Source: Prostheceraeus crozeri
Taxonomy: Eukaryota; Platyhelminthes; Polycladida; Euryleptidae
Length of the DNA: 64,000 nt
Reading direction: 5' to 3'
Assembly (NCBI GenBank): GCA_907163375.1
Contig: CAJQUW010000622.1
Span: 124,001 to 188,000, forward strand
A program made the translations under genes and the position numbers. The stretch's first letter is position 1. Every line of letters begins with the position of its first letter. The notes beneath the pieces are model-generated. The model had not been told where the DNA came from, ran no database searches, and saw only the letters and a program-made list of their open reading frames with translations. Shown here one piece after another: positions 51,880-62,863 of the stretch.

Positions 51880-52038
51880 ACAGCTGGCGAAAAAGTAATA
51901 TCATAGCTGTCGCCACAAATCAACCATTGATTCCATACTTCCCTCTATACTTACTTTGGTCGGTACGCGTACTGATTTTCACCATATCTTTTGAAGAATT
52001 CGTCACCAATTCTTTTCAACAAACACTTTTCAAATATA
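51880..52038 (-). pseudogene. LINE reverse transcriptase, part after the Tc1 insertion
   Basis: On the minus strand this reads FEKCLLKRIGDEFFKRYGEN followed by QYAYRPK, the RT block that normally follows RPISLLP...ERI. It is in frame with the RT text on the far side of the Tc1 derivative once one TA is removed, showing a clean insertion. The remaining RT is lost or unreadable farther left. Confidence 0.82.
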
Positions 52039-52907
52039 CTCAGTGACAAAAAGAATGAAACAAGTCCTGATATGAATACTTATGACTTAAACTTGGTTGT
52101 ACTGTACGTTTGTTTGTTGTTTGTAAAAGGAGAACTCGAATGCTTTACTCAAAAACATTTAATTTGATACTCATGATTTTATCAACTTAAGTTAGAAACG
52201 GGTGTGACCACCGCGAGCATCCAAACAGGCATCGATGCGTGAGGGCATGGATGAGCACAGTCGCTGGATGAATGCCAGGTCTAAGAGGTTCCACTGCTCG
52301 ATCAGTCTGTCGGCCAACATCTTCAAAGACACTGGTGGGTGGTTGTACCTCTCCCTCACGCTGCGACCAAGTTCATCCTAGCACTGCTCGATAGGGGAGA
52401 GGTCGGGAGAACGTGAGGGCCATTCCAAGGTTGGGATTCCACTGCTTGCTATCCTGTTAGAGACCACTGAATCTGTTTCTTTTAGCAGCTAAAACTAAGC
52501 GTGCATCTGTCCGCTTGGATGATACCCTTGGTCTTCCTAATCCTTTCTTCTTTTCCACATTTCCTTCTGCTTTCCAACGACACCACCACCTCCATACAAC
52601 GACCCTTGAAATTTTCAATTCTTTCGCAACAGTTGTAGAACTTTGCCCACAACGCATCATCCCAATTGCCATTCCTCTGGTAAAGTTATCGTGCGCCATT
52701 TCATAAGTCAAATCTGGTCAGCAGTAGGTGGTGATTCTGTTCAACTTCTAGCTGTTTGAAATTTGATGGTCCTATATCATTTCCCTTATCATATGGAGTT
52801 CAATGGTGATACATAGAAAGCGAGATATCATCTCAAACCATAGAAAAAAATGAAACAAACTTCCATTCAAGTCAATGATAGTTGGTTTCATTATTTATGT
52901 CAGTGAG
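52039..52907 (-). mobile_element. Tc1/mariner internal-deletion derivative, 0.87 kb, nested in a LINE
   Basis: The termini CTCAGTGACAAAAAGAATGA and CTCACTGACATAAATAATGA are imperfect inverted repeats, each preceded by TA (52037-52038 and 52908-52909). The interior has the two ends of a transposase gene joined directly, with the middle missing. It is non-autonomous. Confidence 0.88.
52192..52699 (-). pseudogene. Tc1-type transposase with large internal deletion
   Basis: The N-terminal part (MAHDNFTRGMAIGMMRCGQS; KELKISRVVVWRWWCRWKA; KGLGRPRVSSKRTDARLVLA) has the helix-turn-helix and GRPR box. It is followed by GIPTLEWPSRSPDLSPIEQC, with the catalytic Glu in PIEQC, a stop in place of the usual Trp, and the C-terminal tail ending GGHTRF. 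The part with the two catalytic Asp residues is gone. The start at 52699 is the first ATG. Confidence 0.85.
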
Positions 52908-53425
52908 TATATTCTCTCAGGTAGAAGCAACAGGGAGATAGGACGAATATTGTCTAACTTAGCGGGTGATGATTTCGGCAGAGGCACGACGTCAGCAATT
53001 TTCCACATTTTTGGTAAATCAGCGTCTAGGAGGCATTTAAGGAAAATATAACACAGTGGAGTGCATATCACATCGTTCAACTTTGACCATGTCAGTGAAG
53101 GTATTTGATCCGAGCCAGGGGATTTTCGTGGATTGACCATTTCCAGCATCTTGGCAACCTCGGACTCAGTGATTTGGAAAGGAACAACATAGGGGAAAGA
53201 TGGGCAGGCAGGGTTAGTCGAGGACTTGGTATTTACACAATGGCAGATCAACTCGTTTTTCATTAGCTCCAGAATTTCGATAACACTACTTCCAGGCATA
53301 CAATTTGGCAACCAGTCACTCTTACTTACTCCGGTCACTTTCTTGTAAGTGTCCCAAATATTCGACCGCTCAGTCATAATCGTGCCCCAATTACGCTTAG
53401 ACTCAATTATGGCGTTCCTTACTTT
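52908..53425 (-). pseudogene. LINE reverse transcriptase, N-terminal part before the Tc1 insertion
   Basis: Reads YKQKVRNAIIESKRNWGTIM, then TERSNIWDTYKKVTG, MLEMVNPRKSPGSDQIPSLT (the KxxGxDxI block), LCYIFLKCLLDADLPKMWKI, ADVVPLPKSSPAKLDNIRPI and SLLLLPERI, breaking off at the TA used by the Tc1 derivative. It is the finger region of RT. The spacing between SLL and ERI is shorter than in most RTs. Confidence 0.85.
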
Positions 53426-53429
53426 CTGC

Positions 53430-54044
53430 TTATAGTGTCATACTCTCAAGAATGTTAGTGATGTAGATGCAACAATTTTGAAATTCAGTGGCGTTTAGGG
53501 CACTACCATGTGGAAAATATATGTTTACAATCAGGATCTTGAAATAGACAGATGAAACTCGAACAATCAAAATTTCTACATTATTATTTTCACTTCGATA
53601 ATAAATAGTATCAGATATAAGTTCTGATATGACATAGCAACATAAACCGCCACCTATTTTACAGGTAGGCCTATCTGCTCGATGAACAATATAACGATGA
53701 ACATCAATAAATGAATTGGGAATGGAAGAGTCGAGCCACGTTTCTACTACACAAAAAGTGTCAGGAGAGCAAATATTTATGAAAACAATAAGTTCGTCCA
53801 TTTTGTTTTTCAAAGATCTTACATTAGCAACATAAAGAGACGGTAAACAAATAGTGCGATCATGAGTCTTTTTTCGAGTAGTCTCTCTGTTAACATCACA
53901 ATAAGGAGTGCTTACAGAAGTTGATTCAAAACGAGTAGTGACACATAAATTAAAATCAACTACAGAGTCAATAATCGTATCATCAACATATAAGGAGCCT
54001 TTACTGATGTATATTTTCTTTCCTCTGTTATCTGGGTTGCCCAT
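53430..54044 (-). pseudogene. LINE APE-type endonuclease, N-terminal half
   Basis: Contains SLYVANVRSLKNKMDELIVF (the NxRSLxNKxxEL block), DTFCVVETWLDSSI (catalytic ETWL), HRADRPTCKIGGGLCCYV (GGG block) and VEILIVRVSSVYFKILIVNI with YFP. In LINEs this enzyme nicks the target. The second half (DFN, SDH) is absent: the frame runs into the RT linker after NILESMTL, which marks an internal deletion. Confidence 0.85.
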
Positions 54045-54155
54045 TTCAGATTTCCTTCTGTCACGCAGACGCTGTTTTCCATTTGCTGAAATGGAGTGAG
54101 ATGTGCGCTTATAAAAAGATGCTCGTACAGACTACCCTTCAATTTTCGGGAATTC

Positions 54156-54687
54156 TTAACTATCTCTTGTTTCCTTGAGAAACGAGTCAAGGACGTGGTT
54201 TGCCAGCCACTTTTTTCCGAGTCTATTGCAGCAGTTCACGTCAGCCTCCCAATCAAGAGCTACATCAACTGTGTCGCAGACATTAGATACTGCAGTCTCA
54301 ACATCATTGTCTTCTTCCAGCCCATGTATAACAATATTACATCGCCTGCCCACCCTTTCCAGATTTTCTATGTGCACCACTTGCCTGTGTACAACATCGT
54401 CCAGAGCTTTGACACGAAGTTGCAAGGATCTATTGTCTTCTAGGTAGAAGTGCATCTAATTTGTTGTTTATTTGATGAAGAATGACGTCATTTATTGGTA
54501 ACGAAGAAGCATCATTTTGTCTTTGCCCCACTCTGATAAGTGCATCAATTAATTGACTTTTTGTCTTTGACTTTAGATGGTCTTCGTCTAAGAGTGACAA
54601 ATCAATAGCCTCCTGAGTGCTACCCTTTCTTGTCATATCTATTTCGACACACAGAAAGCAGAATTGAAGAATACCAGAGTCAGACAA
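54156..54687 (-). pseudogene. LINE ORF1-like protein, broken
   Basis: Two frames. The upstream one has HLKSKTKSQLIDALIRVGQR and ends near a coiled stretch. The downstream one has VVHIENLERVGRRCNIVIHG followed by LEEDNDVETAVSNVCDTVDV and NRLGKKW, the usual ORF1 pattern of a coiled coil then an RRM-like NxxxxG(L/I)xE block and RLG. ORF1 proteins bind LINE RNA. A frameshift joins the two near 54440. Confidence 0.65.
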
Positions 54688-54895
54688 CAGATAAGTACGT
54701 GTTTAGTGAAGACGTCACAGCCACGTGACAAAAAATCAATAATCCAAGAAATTTTGGCGATGATCACGATACTGACGCTTCTGATAACAGCTGATTGATC
54801 ATCGACTTACAATACCAGTTCGCTACAGACAAACATCGTACGCAAACAGCAGATCAATAATCGCAATAAATTTCGAAGCTGTGAAAGACACTATA

Positions 54896-55742
54896 CAGGG
54901 TGAACATAAAAGAATACCCAAACTTTAAAAATTTATTGTGACAAGACTAAGCAACGCACGAGGTTCGGTGAGGTGTCATTTGTAAGACGACGTTCTGAAG
55001 TTACATCTTTGTTCATCTTTGTCCTACCACAGCTAAGGTAAAATTTACTTTTTTCAAACCACAGTCGGCCATCGATTAACATAATCGTCTTTCTTGAGTT
55101 TAATTTTAGATCGTGTGGGACTCCTACACCGGTACGCATGTTGCATTAGGTAATATCTATATTTATCCCTCTGGGATTCCAATGAATTGATGCGTGTCAG
55201 TCAGTTACCAATCGCGATCGAATGAATCGTCTCTTAATTTAAAACTTTCTACGAGACCCATAGGTCATTTTTATCATTCTCCAACATGATTACAGCGAAA
55301 CAAAAAGCCTTTTGTGTTATTCAATTCTGCAAATCTGAATCGACAACAACTATTCAACGCACCTTTCGTTTGCAGTTTGGGGTGAGCCCACATGATAGAA
55401 AAGAGATCCTACGTTGGCACCGACAATTCGTAGGGACTGGATACCTGTATAAAGGCAAGAACCCAGGTAGACGTAGAGTGATGGAGGAGAGCGTGGAGCG
55501 TACTCGCGGCGCTTTTCTACGAAGTCCACGAAAGTCAACTCGTCGTGCCAGCCTTGAACTGCAAATGCCTCAATCTACGGTGTGGAAGGTTTTGTGAAAG
55601 GATTTGAATATGAAACCGTACATATTACAGCACCTACAAGCTTTAATAAGTGGTGATACAGAACAGAGAGTGGAGTTTTGCAATTTCATCTTCGAACAGA
55701 CTGAGTTAGATGTCTCTTTCATTTTGGAGCTCGTATTCTCAT
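54896..55742 (+). mobile_element. Mariner-type transposon (DUF4817 class), left part
   Basis: A TA dinucleotide (54894-54895) precedes CAGGGTGAACATAAAAGAAT, a terminus of mariner/IS630 type. The transposase starts at 55286 and breaks off at 55742, exactly where the CACTA-like element begins. Its continuation is found at 60618 beyond that element. No right terminus is identified. Confidence 0.8.
55286..55742 (+). pseudogene. Mariner-type transposase (DUF4817 N-terminus), first part
   Basis: MITAKQKAFCVIQFCKSEST followed by TTIQRTFRLQFGVSPHDRKE is the DUF4817 helix-turn-helix; WHRQFVGTGYLYKGKNPGRR, SVERTRGAFLRSPRKSTRRA and SLELQMPQSTVWKVL complete the DNA-binding part. A frameshift near 55597 is followed by MKPYILQHLQALISGDTEQR then VEFCNFIFEQTELDVSFILE and LVFS. 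The next residues expected are DEA, the first catalytic Asp, and these occur at 60619 past the inserted element. Confidence 0.85.
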
Positions 55743-55789
55743 CACTGTAATCTGGCACCTCCTAAAGCGGAAGAAATCTGCATCCTAAA

Positions 55790-57434
55790 GCGCCACACAC
55801 TAAAATTTCAGAAGGCTAAGTTGAAATAGTAGGCTAGCATACTGAAGAGAACAATAACCCTTTGACGTAAGCTTCTGCATAGAGGAGAGCGTGAGTCACT
55901 GCTTGCCAGACAGGAGGAACGCTGTCGCATAACAATAGCTGCTATTGAGGACATCATAAGTTCACGTTGCTGTATGTACGTGAATCATTCTCCGCTTCAT
56001 CTCTTCGAGGCTATGTAGCTGGCTTTGACTCCGAGTGACAAGTTGACTTTCTGTCAGTGATATTGCAATTAAATTTTTTAGTGAAATTATCTGTTGAAGT
56101 TGTGCAGTTGTAAATTGCAAATATATGGGTATCATGATGTCATGTCAGGAGAATACATCTTTCCCATCAACCTCGATCGAAATACTGGATAAATGGAAAA
56201 GAAATACAATAAGACTTGAAGCCAAATGGCCAAAAATCTGCATTCCACATTTTCTCGTGATAGTCAATCGTGACAGATATACTGATCAATCTGGTTCATC
56301 AACTAACAGCAGCTCTGAAAAATGAGGTGAGTTTCCTGTTGCTCTGATAGCCTATTCGAAAGAGTTGTAATGCATGCATGCTGTATAGCACTAATGTCAA
56401 TCGAGTCTGCGACTTCTGTAGTTAAAATGCCACTTTTCATAACGGGACTTAATTACTTTTTGCGGATAATGGAAATTATAAATTTCAAAAAGCTGTAAAT
56501 TTTCGAGGTAGGCATACATTGTATTTTTCAATTTCATGCATTCATTCGCGTTATCTGTGCTCGGTGAAGCATCTGAGAAGCAAATGCGCACTCATAGAAA
56601 CTGCTCAAAGTGCTCATCTGTTGCAAGTGGCGCGTCCAATAAGGTTTCCGAACGAAGGTAGAAAAATAGTAAATGCACGCATGTGAAGGGTTAATTGAAT
56701 TGTCATATCAAGTTTAGGATTCAATGCAAAGTTCTAAATGCTTTGATGTACACATGCATCATTTATGTGTTGTCAATTATATTCAGAATATTCGAAATTC
56801 AATGAATTTTAATAGAAATACAACAATCAATTCTGTATTTAGTTTATTGGAGGCACACATAGTTGAATATAACCTGCTAATGTAACCATTTATCACCAAC
56901 TGTCATGATGATCTATAGTCATACAATAGTATAGACATCGAAAAAATGCAGTAGACGACACTGAAGGACATTCGTTTCCATTATGTAGTAGAAGAATTGT
57001 CTTCAGTCTTTCCTGATTCAAACATTTAAGAAGAAACATCTTCGTCAACATATGCTTAAAATTTCGCATTCAATCTTTTAAACGTTTTTATCTAATCTAT
57101 TAAAATTCTGCTGCCATATAGTTGTGAACTCGCTTAATAGATATTCATCAAAATATATGAAATTCCGGATGTTGAACTATGGGCCAACAGACTACTGACA
57201 AATTAAAAATTCTATACTTCTGTATAAAATCTTCTGCCAATAAATATCCTTCTTGTCACTATTCAAATATCCGCGGTTTTTCTACAATGTCCAGACACTA
57301 GGCCTATTGGATGCAAACGTATTTTTAATGTGCGGCGTTAAGTGTTCGACTTCTATAAATATTCAGTCCATCGTGTTGGCTACTTTTAAAAGTAAATCCA
57401 TTTTAGCAATAAAAGTATCTTTCATACTCTATTC
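55790..57434. other. Interior of the CACTA-like element, left part
   Basis: No transposase is recognised. The frame 56125-56325 (QENTSFPSTSIEILDKWKRN...) ends with a stop directly before AATGAG|GTGAGT, a plausible splice donor. It could be a terminal coding exon or chance. Confidence 0.4.
57427..57434. repeat. hAT target-site duplication, left (CTCTATTC)
   Basis: Eight bases identical to 58603-58610 on the other side of the element; 8 bp is the hAT target length. Confidence 0.93.
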
Positions 57435-58602
57435 CAGGGAATGACGCGGTTAATCTTATAAATTAACCGGTTAACCGGTTAAGAAATAATTAACCGCGGT
57501 TAATTAACCGGTTAATCGGTTAAGAAAAAATTAACCGCGGTTAATCAACCTATTAAAAATTGTAACTAAAAATGCCAGCTATTTCATTGACACTTTCACA
57601 AGATTTTATAGGCACGTTTTCTTATTGCTAGTAGGCCCTATAGAGCAAGAAATCCGCAGGTCTAAATTATTGCCCACAGAAATTGCTTCAGACAAGACAT
57701 AGCCTATGTAAGATAATCAAGTTGCACAATATAGTATTCAGTATCTTATCACTGTAGTTTGTTGGTACTATTTTTTCTCTGCTCTATACTACATCACTCG
57801 CACAAAAAAACAAGTTTCGGTCAATATCTATAAATTCTGATGAATAAAACTACGTCATCGAATAAAAAGGAATTACACATGCCGCATGGTATCTACCATA
57901 TACTGATTTCCATGTAAGTTCGGTGAATAATTTCAACAATGAGTTAAGAATTGTAGTGTAAAAATAATATGGCACTTGCGGTTTTCTTTTGAAGACGCAT
58001 TCGTTTCTTGTCAAAGATATTACCAAACGCTGAAAACAAACGTTCACTGCTTGCAGATGTAGCTTGAACGGTAAGATACTGCTTGGCAAGTTTTTGAAGT
58101 TTTGGAAAAGATAACCCATGTATTTTCCACCATTCCAATGGATCAACATCTAGGTCAGTAACGCACATCTCGTAATTCTGCATTTCTTGCAAATTTTTCT
58201 GTTTGACATTTATTAAAGGAGTACTTTCCAAAAGCAATGATAATCGACTTCGTTTCTCACATGCTTTAGTTGGCGGGCACTTCAGTTCGGAGGAATCCGC
58301 TTGTTCCCAAATGCTTAGTTTTACTTTCTTCTTCATATCTTGAGGCAAGAAGTCGAGTGATTTAAATCGAGGATCCAGAAATGTTGCTCGAATGTGAAGA
58401 GACATATCAGTGAGAAATTCATTATCGTCCATAGAAACCGGAAGGATAGATTCGTGACAAGTGGACGTCGGTTACATGCTTAATTCTTACTATAAAATAT
58501 TGATTTAACATCCTCTTTGAACATTTTTTTAACCGCGGTTAACCGGTTAAAGACTTTTTAACCGGTTAAGAGTTTCTAACCGGTTAACCGCGTCATTCCC
58601 TG
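57435..58602. mobile_element. hAT transposon derivative, 1.17 kb
   Basis: The ends CAGGGAATGACGCGGTTAA and complement are inverted repeats, flanked by the 8-bp duplication CTCTATTC. Just inside each end are many TTAACCGGTT and TTAACCGCGGTTAA palindromes. It encodes only the C-terminal part of a transposase, so it is an internally deleted, non-autonomous copy. The exact duplication points to a fairly recent insertion. Confidence 0.95.
57944..58432 (-). pseudogene. hAT transposase C-terminal (dimerisation) fragment
   Basis: About 162 residues. The hATC block is clear: DVDPLEWWKIHGLSFPKLQK, LAKQYLTVQATSASSERLFS, AFGNIFDKKRMRL and SAILFLHYN. Upstream, LHIRATFLDPRFKSLDFLPQ is the block that normally precedes it. 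The zinc-finger BED domain and the first catalytic residues are missing; the Glu-containing SERLFS part is present. Confidence 0.9.
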
Positions 58603-58610
58603 CTCTATTC
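58603..58610. repeat. hAT target-site duplication, right (CTCTATTC)
   Basis: Identical to 57427-57434. Confidence 0.93.
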
Positions 58611-60480
58611 ATATTAGTCATTATTATTAAGTTCTCAACGTAGCATGATATCAAGGCAAAAATAGACTCCAGCACAAATAGGAAAGACTAAACAGTCATC
58701 AACACAAAAAGAGAAGATTGATTAATTAATATAGAATGTTTCTATTCTGTAAAAATGCATGATAAGGTAATTCTGATAGCAAGAAAATGTCCACCTATTG
58801 AATAGAACTTTTTTATTCTTTTTCATAAAATCATCTCATGATCTTTCCATTTTTTAATTTTTATAAAATTTCTAACGACGATCTTGGCCATATAAGCCAT
58901 GCAGTTATTATTTTTGAAGTCAACTTAGTTCATGCATGTTTGGTAGAGACCTGTGACACTCACATTGCTTTCATCTGATTAATAAGTACGGCTACTTGTT
59001 GTCGACACATAGAAGTTTGCAGGACAGTGCATGCTGTCTGAAGTGGAGAGTCAATAACAAACATATGCAGTATTGCATTAGAACTTTCAAACGAAAGTTA
59101 GTACTTGTGAATATGGATTATTAGCATAATATGTGCTATTTTTTGGAGATATGAAGCTCGTGAATTTCCATAATCTGTAGAACATCGAATAACTAAGAAA
59201 GGAGACAATTTTCTGCAACAAGAGGTTTCAATCATTTTATCAAAGTACATGTGTATGTATTCAATTCAGCATTGATAAATTATATTATCTGGGCGTATAT
59301 CAAAATAGATAGCGCAATAAAAATAATTAAAAAATACGACATGCTCTATGTATGCATGATTATAAGAAATTCTATTTTTTTCAATTATCTGTCAAATCAA
59401 AAGCTTCGAATTTTTGAAGAAATCATAATTTGTTCAGCCTGCTGCATGTAACATGTAGATCTGACGTCCTTGTATCCTAAAGTTAACTATTTTTTTCCTT
59501 TCACTCTATAGTTCCTAACTAAAATTCCTTTTTCTTTTCAGCAATCATTTCGACTGGAATATCAGTGAATACTAATATATGGTGTCCAAATATTATATAT
59601 GTGCTTTGACGGATGCAGCATCTATGCCATCACGGTACATGCAGTCTTGTTTCTAACATATAATCTCCAACGCAATCGACAGTATTTGGCCACCGTAGAA
59701 ACTGCTGGAAGGACTTCTTCGTGTGCGTCACATCTTCACCAAGATCAGTGCACAACTCAGTGAATTTGTTTGGTGCCATAAATTACTTTGAATTCTTTAG
59801 TTTCCATCTTTCTATAATAATTCTTTGATGATTTCCATGATGTTTTAGAGCTGCAATATCTGTTAGTTTAGATCGTAATTTACTTGAACAATAATAGAGA
59901 TTGATTTGCATATCTAGCACTTGATTGTTATTCGATATTCGCATCTTGAGAGAATCTATTTGTTACTTTATCTCTATTGCAACTGTTGATCTACGATTTC
60001 ACACATGATTTTATCCACATAATTCTGTAATAAATATCCTGCATGTTTCTGACATCTTTTACTGTTCCGACACTATATTATGTAGCATTTGTATTTTTTT
60101 CACCGAAAATTGCGTGGTCAGGCCAAAATTTTCATTGTACATGTATACATGAGATTTTGTTGTATCTGTTGCATAAATAGACCTGTGATTGTTGTATTCA
60201 TTTTGGTACAGGGTGTCAATTTTATAAATTTCAAGTGAATTTCAGTAAAGTTTGTTTTTTGCATTCGAATTGCACAACACTAACGTCATGTTCTCTTGCA
60301 TTACAGTACTACAGAGGTAAAAGGTTTCATATTTCTTTAGAGGGTTGTTTGTAAAGCAAGAAATACATATTGAATGAATATAATTAGAGCTTTGTCTGCA
60401 ATAAATCTCAATGCGTAACCCGTCTATTGCTGAATAAAGATAGTAGTATGCATTGTCATAAGGGAAAAGTAGAATATGGC
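58611..60480. other. Interior of the CACTA-like element, right part
   Basis: No transposase is recognised. A strong splice-acceptor-like sequence (CTAACTAAAATTCC then TTTTTCTTTTCAG) lies at about 59516-59542. The text after it is AT-rich with no long frame. Several T-rich tracts are present. Confidence 0.4.
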
Positions 60481-60617
60481 ATTGAAAAAATGTTTTAGGA
60501 GGTGAGAGGCTAGCCTTCTAAAAGGCGCATGCTTTAGGATTTTTTTTTATTAGTTACGAATAGTGTCTTGCTTTAGGAGGTGATTCAGCTCGCTTTAGGA
60601 GGTGCTGGTTTACAGTG

Positions 60618-60725
60618 CAGATGAAGCTATATTCCACGTGACAGGGAAGGTGAACAAGCACTATCTGATGTGCTTGATTCAAGGATTGATTTCAGAATAT
60701 TTGAGATTGCCGAATTGTTTCGTTA
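60618..60725 (+). pseudogene. Mariner-type transposase (DUF4817), continuation after the CACTA-like element
   Basis: The first codons read DEAIFHVTGKVNKHY, which is what follows (F)S at the first catalytic Asp in this transposase class (FSDEATFH..GKVNRH). After HY the similarity fades, so the rest of the catalytic core is lost. It is in frame with the part ending at 55742. Confidence 0.8.
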
Positions 60726-62319
60726 AACTTATCAACGTTTAATCCAGTGCCAATCGTTCCCTCACTAAGCTTCCGTCGTCAATCTGAAGGCCCGTTCGTT
60801 CACACTGAAGAAAGTATAATATATAACTACGCGGTAATCTAAGTATTAAGTAACTAAGTCAGAAAGTCAAATATATTAGAAAAGAACAATGAAAGCAATC
60901 CAAGACTACCTTTATTACCAGTACTGAATAAAAATCTAGCATGAATGCCATGTCTTCGACTTGTGACAGTTAAAACAGAGATGACTATTCGAATGTATGT
61001 TTTTGGAATTATTCACCAAGCATTTATCAAGAAGGACTGCAGAACTATATGTCATATGTATGCCAATTGTTTTGACAAGATGATTTCTGCGTTCAGTATT
61101 TAGTTACACCTGGTCAAAATGAAAATTTATAAAATCAATGGTATGCGAATTACGGTGTACTTTCCATCAAACGCATTAGTTGCGATGTATATAATATGAA
61201 CAACGAGGTGGCGATCATTAAATTTGATATAAAAAGTGTGCGATGAGGAAAAAAAGCTTGAGAAACACTGATGTTAATATAATCATTACATTTTGTGTGC
61301 TGCATCCTCAGTTGAAAGATGGGAACAGATCTGAGATAGCTGTTATTTCATCCAATATCAGGAATCATCAGTCAGGCCCAGCTTACATCGTTCAACATCG
61401 ACACAACTCCCTACTTAATGTTCAGCCATGCCCGGGTATTTAAAATGTGACATCCAATGAGACATCTAATATGACACCAGGGATGTCTATGAATAATATG
61501 ATAAAGAACTCGGGATACACAACTCCTAAAGAGTGGAGAATTGACTGTCGTCCGAAGTTTTGAAAATCGCAACACTTACGTGGACAGTTTTATCCATGTT
61601 TTGAGCCTATGTAATTGGAACTGTAAGACTTCATGAAAATGCATGTAGTTAAGTAATGTCGGCATCAATGTCATTTATGACATACACTTCCGCATTACAC
61701 AGAAACTTAATATTATAAATTGAGCTGATATTTTGTAACGATTATTATGTCGATTTGCTGTCGTTGTTTAATGTTTTTAGACAAGCTCAACATCAAATTT
61801 CTAAAGAAAGTCTGTAAAATGTGAATAATATTTTGTTGGTGTAATGTTTATTCGCTCCCTGAATATAGCTGGTGCAGATCAGAAGCTCATGTCCATATCG
61901 CAGATGTTTTGTGTTTTTTTTTGCTTTATGCTCACACGATCAAATAGTTATATCAATGTGTAGGTTATCATTTGATGATGACTAGCATTGTATGGTATGC
62001 GGCTTAATTTTGGAGTTGAGACAATTTGAATTGCTTCAGAGATTTCATATTATTCATATTTCATAGACATCCTTGATGACATCTAGATGTATGACAAATG
62101 TCCGTGATTATACAAATATTTCTAAGAAAAGATATTGACCTGTGACGTTTTCATGTCATGGCAGAGTACCTTCACAGATTAAGAGGATAAACATATTTAA
62201 ACACTGATTACAATTGATTTGCGAGACTGTTCATCTTGTTTTGTCTTTGAATTTACCTAATACGTTCTTGAATTCCTATTTGAGTTGTAGTTAAGACGGT
62301 TTAATCATCCCAATGCAGT
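60726..62319. other. Non-coding stretch with a possible MITE
   Basis: No gene is recognised. CCAGGGATGTCTATGAATAA at 61476 and its near complement at about 62045-62075 bound a 0.6-kb interval; see the hairpin at 3015. Confidence 0.5.
61476..62075. mobile_element. Possible MITE with CAGGGATGTCTATGA ends
   Basis: Inverted end-like words (GGGATGTCTATGAATAATAT and ATATTTCATAGACATCCTTG) lie 0.6 kb apart, and related text makes the hairpin at 3015-3070. The interior is non-coding. Target duplication was not established, so the call is tentative. Confidence 0.4.
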
Positions 62320-62584
62320 TAGACGTAGGGGAGAACGGGGCACATTGAACCGTGGGGCAGTATGAACCACCAGAGTTTTCTGCGAAAGTAGTTGCGACTG
62401 CAGCTTTATATGATAAGTAAATTTTTGAAAAATCAAAAGGAATGTTTTTTTCCAATTAGAGAGATATATGATATTGCATCTTTTTACTGTTTCTATAACC
62501 ATTGATCATGAACTTAATTGAGAAGAGGTCGCAACGATTAAAGATTCGGGTATCAGGCTCAACCAGCATGATTTTGAAAAGAAG

Positions 62585-62628
62585 TCGATGTGGGGCAGTT
62601 TGAACCACGTGTTCAAACTGCCCCATTT
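62585..62628. repeat. Palindrome of the pogo-like terminal word
   Basis: TGGGGCAGTTTGAAC and its exact complement GTTCAAACTGCCCCA are separated by five bases. The same word, unpaired, lies at about 62353. Confidence 0.9.
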
Positions 62629-62863
62629 TCAAAATGTCACCATGGATGTATTTTGCTTGACATAGCAAAGTCACAACTCACCATTGGTATCAAAGATGCT
62701 TTTTTCAGATGGAGTGACGTGTTTAGCTTGCTGACCAAGTCCCTCGATCTAATTTCAAACTGATTTTGTAATATGTGTCTGATTGTTTGAACTATCTAAT
62801 CTATGAAAACTGCTTTGTTATAGAATAGCTTTATATGTTGTTTCTCCCTGTAATCGTGTCAAC

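Larger units (their letters stand above)
51840..54690 (-). mobile_element. LINE with ORF1, endonuclease and RT parts, interrupted by a Tc1 derivative
   Basis: A leftward LINE. From its 5' side: ORF1-like coding (54687-54156), the N-terminal part of an APE endonuclease (to about 53440), RT N-terminal text (53420-52908), a nested Tc1 derivative (52039-52907), and RT text again (52038 to about 51880). The endonuclease is missing its second half, so the LINE has an internal deletion as well as a 3' truncation. Confidence 0.85.
55743..60617. mobile_element. CACTA/EnSpm-like (CMC) DNA element, 4.9 kb, carrying a nested hAT element
   Basis: The left end CACTGTAATCTGGCACCTCC and right end (reverse complement) CACTGTAAACCAGCACCTCC are inverted repeats that go on TAAAGCG. 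Each end has a second CCTAAAGC repeat about 25-35 bases inward. CACTG termini, subterminal repeats and a 3-bp target (CAT left, CAG right) fit the CACTA/EnSpm group. The element splits the transposase frame of the mariner-type element between the codons for VFS and DEA. No CACTA transposase is recognised inside; it is either non-autonomous or its gene is intron-split or decayed. A TTTAGGAGGTG word occurs again at about 60496. Confidence 0.8.
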
